From positions 62,001 through 126,000 of the forward strand of contig OU452206.1 of NCBI GenBank assembly GCA_911728435.2: 64,000 nt of DNA. The letters run 5' to 3'. This DNA comes from Apoderus coryli (lineage: Eukaryota > Arthropoda > Insecta > Coleoptera > Attelabidae). The first letter of the stretch is position 1. Every line of letters starts with the position of its first letter. The notes below the pieces were generated by a model. It worked only from the letters and a program-made list of their open reading frames with translations. It was not told the origin of the DNA and made no database searches. A program made the position numbers and the translations under genes. Below are positions 59,301 to 64,000 of the stretch, piece after piece.

Positions 59301-59623
59301 TTTATTGATTTAGTAGTAGCATTTTTTGCAGTTTTGTACTGTTGTTTTCTTGAATTTCCTCGTAGAAAAAGTTATTCACCTCCTTCTCACACTTTAATTA
59401 CGTTTCTGTAGATGAAAATTAATTAGAAAAATGCATTATTTTATCAAAGTCCTTGACGTTTGGAAAATAGTAGATGTAAAAGTTTAAAAAGGAAATTTTC
59501 AATATAGGTGGTGCTGCTGTTCGGCCTGACGGCCGAACTTTTGGTTTAGTGGCTCTAAATTGAGCCTTTTTTTCCCCATTTTAGAAAGAAACGCGAAGTT
59601 CACTCGTTATTATATATTAACAA
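56315..59623. repeat. Composite unit U9 (T hairpin)
   Basis: Satellite at 56655-58570 (about 15 monomers). Tail begins with the same alternative border as U5 and ends in the T hairpin. ORFs of poly-lysine type near 56350 are products of the A-rich spacer. Confidence 0.9.
56655..58570. repeat. Satellite array of U9
   Basis: About 15 monomers, mostly the 124-bp type. Confidence 0.93.
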
Positions 59624-59695
59624 GAAATCCCTTCGGGATTTCCCAGTTGGTTTGTGGTAGTTTTATCTATGAAAAAAGTCATTGAGGGTTATAAA
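59624..59695. repeat. Unit U10: leader only, end of the tandem array
   Basis: Hairpin and leader as in the other units, with AGTTGGTTTGTGG in place of AGTCGTTGTGTGG. After GAGGGTTAT and a short A run, the sequence turns T-rich and no satellite follows. Confidence 0.9.
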
Positions 59696-59965
59696 AAAAA
59701 ATTGTGATTTTTTTGATTAGTTATTTATTTAATTTAATTTTTTGAATTTTAAAAAAAATTTTTATTTGAATTTTATTTGTTTAATTTTTTTTCTTATTTT
59801 ATTTTTATTTTTTTTTTTATTTTATTTTTAATTAATTTTTTTGTAAATGTTTTTTTTTTATTTTATTTTTTGAATTTTTTTTTTGGATTTTATTTTTTTA
59901 ATTTTATTTAATTTTTTTCTATAATTTTTTTTTATTTTTTTTTCTTTTTTTTTCTATTTTATTTA
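59696..59965. repeat. T-rich low-complexity tract
   Basis: Runs of T with scattered A and G, like the reverse complement of the A-rich spacers in the units. It follows the U10 leader directly. Confidence 0.8.
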
Positions 59966-61848
59966 TACATACACTTTGTATAAAAATAAATTAAAAATTT
60001 TATGACCTCATTCTACCTAAAAATACTGTGAAATTTAAAAAATATACAAAACACCTCAAATTAATTTTGAAAGTTTGATTTGTTTTAAATATATATTGGT
60101 TAAAATATGGTGTATTAATTTTAGTTATTCTAGAAATATATAAAAATTTTAATGTTCTAAAAGAGAAATTTAAGTTGCGTTTTGGAAAAAATATTTAAAA
60201 TTCTTAGCTAATAAATAGAAACGTTTGAAATAGAAATTTCTTTATAATTTAAGTGATGTATTTTATTTAAATTACTTCAATTTTTGGGTATATGTAGGTG
60301 GGAATAAATCAAATATAGCTTTTTTTAAAAATTTTAATTATAAAATATATACATTATTGAAATGAATTTTTACGAAACAATAATAAATGAATATGAAATG
60401 AAATATATATACTATATTAGTTGATTAATGCAAAAAAGTGTTGAGATATACATATTTTAAAAAAAAATCATTTGATTTCTGAAATAATTAATACATTAAA
60501 ATAATTTATATTGAACATTTTAAAATTAATAACGTAATTAAGAAAAAAATTGGAACTTAGATTATACTAAACTGAAATGGTTGTTATTAATTAAAATATA
60601 ATATTTAATACAAACAAAACCAAATAATAATAATAGTGTATATAATTAAAACAAAATATTTCACTCAATGGAATTTCTGGACAGTAGTAATTTCAGGAAA
60701 TATTGTTGATCCATACATTTCTGAAAGAATTTATTAAACATTTACAGTGTGTTTGAATATTATAGTATTGGTGTCTTGGAAACGGTAGAAATTAAATGTC
60801 GAATTAATTAAAGAAAAGTTGTACAATTGAATCACCTATTAAATGATGTTTTCAAAAGTAAACTAATTTTAGCCGTTTTTGATAAATTTTGGGAAAACGA
60901 TTTTTTTGCGATTATAACTTTCATTTATTTGTGACATTACAGATACAAAAATTGAGAAGCAACTTCTCATTTTTATTTTTAGACAAAATAAGTGACGAAC
61001 TATGGCGATTTTTCTTGAATAATTTAAAATAACAGCTAAAAATACTGAAAACTTGTTTAAATTATCACATGTGATATACTACCTATTTTCGAAATGAAAA
61101 TAACTTTAAATTTAAGAATAAAAAATTCAAACAATTTTTAAAATAATAATGAGATCATTGAAGTTGTGTTTTTTTTTGTAATTATATTAAATTTTGAAAG
61201 TTTGCAGTATATGTAAAGCAATAAAATTAATGGTATACCTTAGAATTTGTTGTTGGAATTGGGTTCAATTTGTTTGTTATTTAAATGCAAAATATATAAA
61301 TAACAGAATAATCATAGAATTGTTGTGCTATTATTGTCATAGTCATTCAATGTTTGGCATTCTAAAATTCAGAAGTATGTCAATTGGTAAAATTTAATAT
61401 CGTACAGAACGTAGTGATTGTTTTGAAAATTTAAATGATTACTACTACTACTACTAAAATAGGCATAAGGCAAATTCTTAAATAATAGCAAGTGTTTAGA
61501 AAAATTGGTTTATATCTGTATATTTATATGTGATTTTTTAATCATAAAATATAATTTTATGTAACGTGGTATAATTGAAATGAGAAAGTAGGTATTAATT
61601 TCCGGTATGACTGGAGGTGGCTGAAGTATCATAATATCATAGATTGATAAAAATTGGATTGCTTTGAGTAAGTATTTAAATTTTCAAAACAATTGTATGT
61701 TTAGTGTTGCCAAAAATTTTGAATGTAGCATTCATCAACATGTATAATGTGTTGTACCTTATTAAATGTTGTTTCATTAATGTTTGTTTGGTAGCTGAAA
61801 ATACATAAATGAATTAATTTTAAGTTATACAGAATTATTTGAGGAACT
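59966..61848. other. No recognisable gene
   Basis: Very AT-rich DNA. A short ACT microsatellite lies at 61439-61455. A 67-codon frame at 61194 has no support. Confidence 0.5.
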
Positions 61849-62470
61849 CTGGAATTTTAACTGTACATACATTTTTGAATTGTGTAGCATGCACAGAGAA
61901 GAATTTTTGTATTATATCTGTGATGATATATTGTGTTTTGTTGTGGATATCTTTTTCATTGAATATGTTTTCTGTACTACGAGTTAACTAAAAACAAATA
62001 TTGTGAGTATGTTGTGAAAAATCAACAAATCTGTTTACCTTGGAATTTTAACTGCTGACAAATTTTGCCATAGTATAATATTTATACAGAATAACATATT
62101 GTATTATTTCTATGACGACATGTATTTGTAGTCAATATTTTCTTCATTGAATTTGCTTTGTGTGGTATGGTTAATTTTGGGAAAAATTGTTGAATAGTAC
62201 TAAAAAACAAAATATATTATGAATATGTTGAAAAAAAAAATTAAGAAATTTATTACCTTGGAATTTCAACTGTTCATACATTTTGGAAAGATGTATTATC
62301 TACATGGAATAACTTATTGTATTATTTCTATGATGACATATGATGTCGAGGATATCTTCTTCATTGAATTTGCTTTGTATAGGTATTGATCAAGTTTTGG
62401 AAAAATTGCCGAATACTATTAAAAAGCTATATTATATGTATGTTGGAAAAATTGTGTATATTTAGTAAAA
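61849..62470. repeat. Three degenerate tandem repeats of about 200 bp
   Basis: The order TTGGAATTT(T/C)AACTG, ATACATTTT, GTATTATxTCTxTGA(T/C)GA, ATxTTxTTCATTGAAT and TATGTTG recurs at about 61849, 62040 and 62258 with many differences. Confidence 0.75.
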
Positions 62471-62816
62471 TATTATTACCATATATTATTATGTACTATC
62501 CTTTGAAGTCCATTTTACAAATATGTGATTGAATAAGTTGAGTGAAATTAATGAATATATTTTGAAAGAACCATACTATATTATTCGTATGTGAATCTAA
62601 ATTTCGTTTGTTGAATATAATTGTATTTAGATGGTTTTTTACAATATAATAAAATTTAAAACTAACTCTAATGTTACAGAATAATTTAATTAACAAATAT
62701 TGAAAATTTAAGAATTATGTGAAAGTTAAAAATAGTTTTACAAAGATATAAGAATTTTTTTATTAACTTTTTTGCATTTCAATTAATTTATTATTGAAAT
62801 AGAAGAAAAAAATAAA

Positions 62817-63042
62817 AATTATAATTCTATGGTTGGATGGGAACATTATCAATGTTGATTTTTTGGTACTTTGAAGCGCCAAAACAATTATAAAAAACAA
62901 ATACAAATTTGAAATAATTATGCTTGGAACATTATATTGAAACACAAAAATACATCCATTTGGTTTTGTCATTTTGTAGATTATATTTTTTCAAAATAAA
63001 TATTTTTAATTAGGATCGTCATTCAACCATAGAATTATAATT
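62817..63042. repeat. 19-bp inverted repeat, possible tiny MITE
   Basis: AATTATAATTCTATGGTTG at 62817-62835 is the exact reverse complement of 63024-63042. No coding sequence and no clear target duplication. Confidence 0.45.
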
Positions 63043-63059
63043 TCGAAGTTTATAATAAT

Positions 63060-63640
63060 AATATGAAACAATTATTTGAGGAGGACACAAAAGCACAACT
63101 CAATAATGACAACATAATGTATATTAATCAATAGAGGCCCAACTTAATGCTCAACTCAATATTGATATCAAAATGTCAAATGTCAGAAGAGGCGCTAAGT
63201 ATTATTTTCTGTTAATAAGAGACTGTAAAAAATTTCAATTATTAGCAGAAAATTATCTGAGGAGGATTAATGTAAGAGCTCACTCAATAATGGCAACATA
63301 ATGTAAATTAATCAATAGAGGCCCAACTTAATGCTCAACTCAATATTGATATCAAAATGTCAATATGCCAAAAGAGGTGCTTATTATTTTTTTTTAATAG
63401 AGATTGTAGAAAAATCTCAATTATTAGCAAGTTTAAGGTATCCTCAACTCAGATTTTATGGAAAAAGTATCCTCAACTCAAATTTTTACTGTTTCATTTA
63501 TTCAAATGGTTAAGTCAGTATTGACAACCAAATGTAAACATATCAATAGACGTGCAAACATATTAATGTTGCCAATAAGAGACTAAAAAATCTCAATTAT
63601 TAGCTAAATTTATGTAATTCTCAAGCTGAAATAATGATAC
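63060..63640. repeat. Three degenerate tandem repeats of about 185 bp
   Basis: GAGGAGGA, CACTCAATAATG, AACATAATGTA, TCAATAGAGGCCCAAC, ATATTGATATCAAAATGTC and TCAATTATTAGC recur from about 63077 and 63250. A shorter, more diverged copy follows at about 63500. Confidence 0.8.
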
Positions 63641-63708
63641 AAAGAGTATTTCTAAATATCAACAGCGAGATTGCATGTTATTAATGTGATATGACTGGAA
63701 ATATATAC

Positions 63709-64000
63709 TTAACGTACAATTTCCGTAAAAACAATGTTTTTAGTGTAGATCTCATCAGAAGTAGGGCGTAATTTACCTTGTGAGCTGGTGTTCTCTACAC
63801 AAACATGTACACAATCGAAACCTTTCGTACGACTGAAGGCAGTGTACATCATCCCATCGGTAAATACAGGATAAGGTAAATAAATACCTATCTTGTCAAA
63901 TGTTTGACCTTGGGATTTATTAATTGTCATAGCGTATGCAACTTTAACTGGAAATTGTCGACGTCGCAACTTGAAAGGAAGAGAGGCGACAGTCTCAGTT
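63709..64000 (-). CDS. Helitron helicase C-terminus, cut by window end
   Basis: Read on the minus strand into a TAA at 63709-63711. PFKLRRRQFPVKVAYAMTINKSQGQTF is split over motif V of the Pif1-like superfamily 1 helicase (its key part VAYAMTINKSQGQT). TDGMMYTAFSRTK is motif VI with the arginine finger, where most family members have THGQLYVALSR. The frame is open to the window edge, so the Rep/HUH nuclease and the rest of the helicase would lie beyond 64000. In rolling-circle transposons this helicase unwinds the displaced strand. Cellular Pif1 is less likely given the motif wording. The 3' terminus of the element should lie to the left, and the repeats at 61.8-63.6 kb may belong to it. Confidence 0.85.
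   Translation of the reverse strand, partial: TETVASLPFKLRRRQFPVKVAYAMTINKSQGQTFDKIGIYLPYPVFTDGMMYTAFSRTKGFDCVHVCVENTSSQGKLRPTSDEIYTKNIVFTEIVR

Noticed and set aside
34874..59623. CRISPR array
   Set aside because: Repeats are contiguous 124-132 bp monomers with no unique spacers and no cas genes.
24803..59642. Bacterial-type terminators (hairpin plus A/T run)
   Set aside because: The hairpins are repeat parts in a eukaryotic context, without operons or genes upstream.

Overview
This window is nuclear DNA of a eukaryote, most likely an insect. The evidence is a TATA box plus TCAGT initiator on one small gene, splice-like signals, Penelope, Ty3/gypsy, non-LTR and Helitron retro/transposon remnants of arthropod style, and a very AT-rich, repeat-dominated background. 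I could not identify the species. A beetle is possible but is only a guess. There is no prokaryotic feature, CRISPR array, rRNA or tRNA that I can support. Almost everything here is mobile or repetitive DNA. The only plausible cellular-style gene is a small F-box protein gene near 19.4-20.4 kb.

Layout, 1-17.2 kb: a large, interrupted inverted duplication. Arm A' (1-1805) is the reverse complement of arm A (15385-17200), and a 0.24 kb block X (6838-7081) is the reverse complement of X' (15130-15373). Three different insertions separate these pieces, each bounded by (TA)n: a 5.0 kb element with subterminal GGAGGC motifs (1819-6820), a palindromic Penelope-like element (7105-9981), and a 5.1 kb element with subterminal GACGC motifs and a 255-bp minisatellite (10045-15107). 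The X'-A junction is effectively the empty site of the first element. The two 5 kb elements contain broken LINE fragments and a few exon-like stretches.

16.8-24.8 kb: a frameshifted Ty3/gypsy pol end with a polypurine tract and probable 3' LTR, then the F-box gene (promoter, 142-codon ORF, an intron just after the stop, a strong 3' hairpin, AATAAA), then the end of a second GGAGGC-related element at a (TA)n tract, a LINE 3' end, and about 2 kb with nothing recognisable.

24.8-59.7 kb: ten tandem copies (U1-U10) of a composite unit. A full unit is an 8-bp-stem hairpin, a conserved leader, an A-rich spacer, an array of 124-132 bp satellite monomers, and a tail that itself contains hairpins. U1 and U2 have a long tail (type I) and 132-bp monomers. 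U3 and U5-U9 have a 1 kb tail (type II) carrying one of two unrelated GC-rich hairpins, and these alternate strictly along the array, making a dimeric supra-repeat of about 6.7-7.0 kb. U4 has no satellite and U10 is only a leader. The architecture (terminal hairpins, internal minisatellite, tandem units) resembles non-autonomous rolling-circle elements (HINE/Helentron type), but that is inference.

59.7-64 kb: T-rich low-complexity DNA, degenerate tandem repeats of about 200 bp, and at the right edge the C-terminal helicase motifs of a Helitron on the minus strand.
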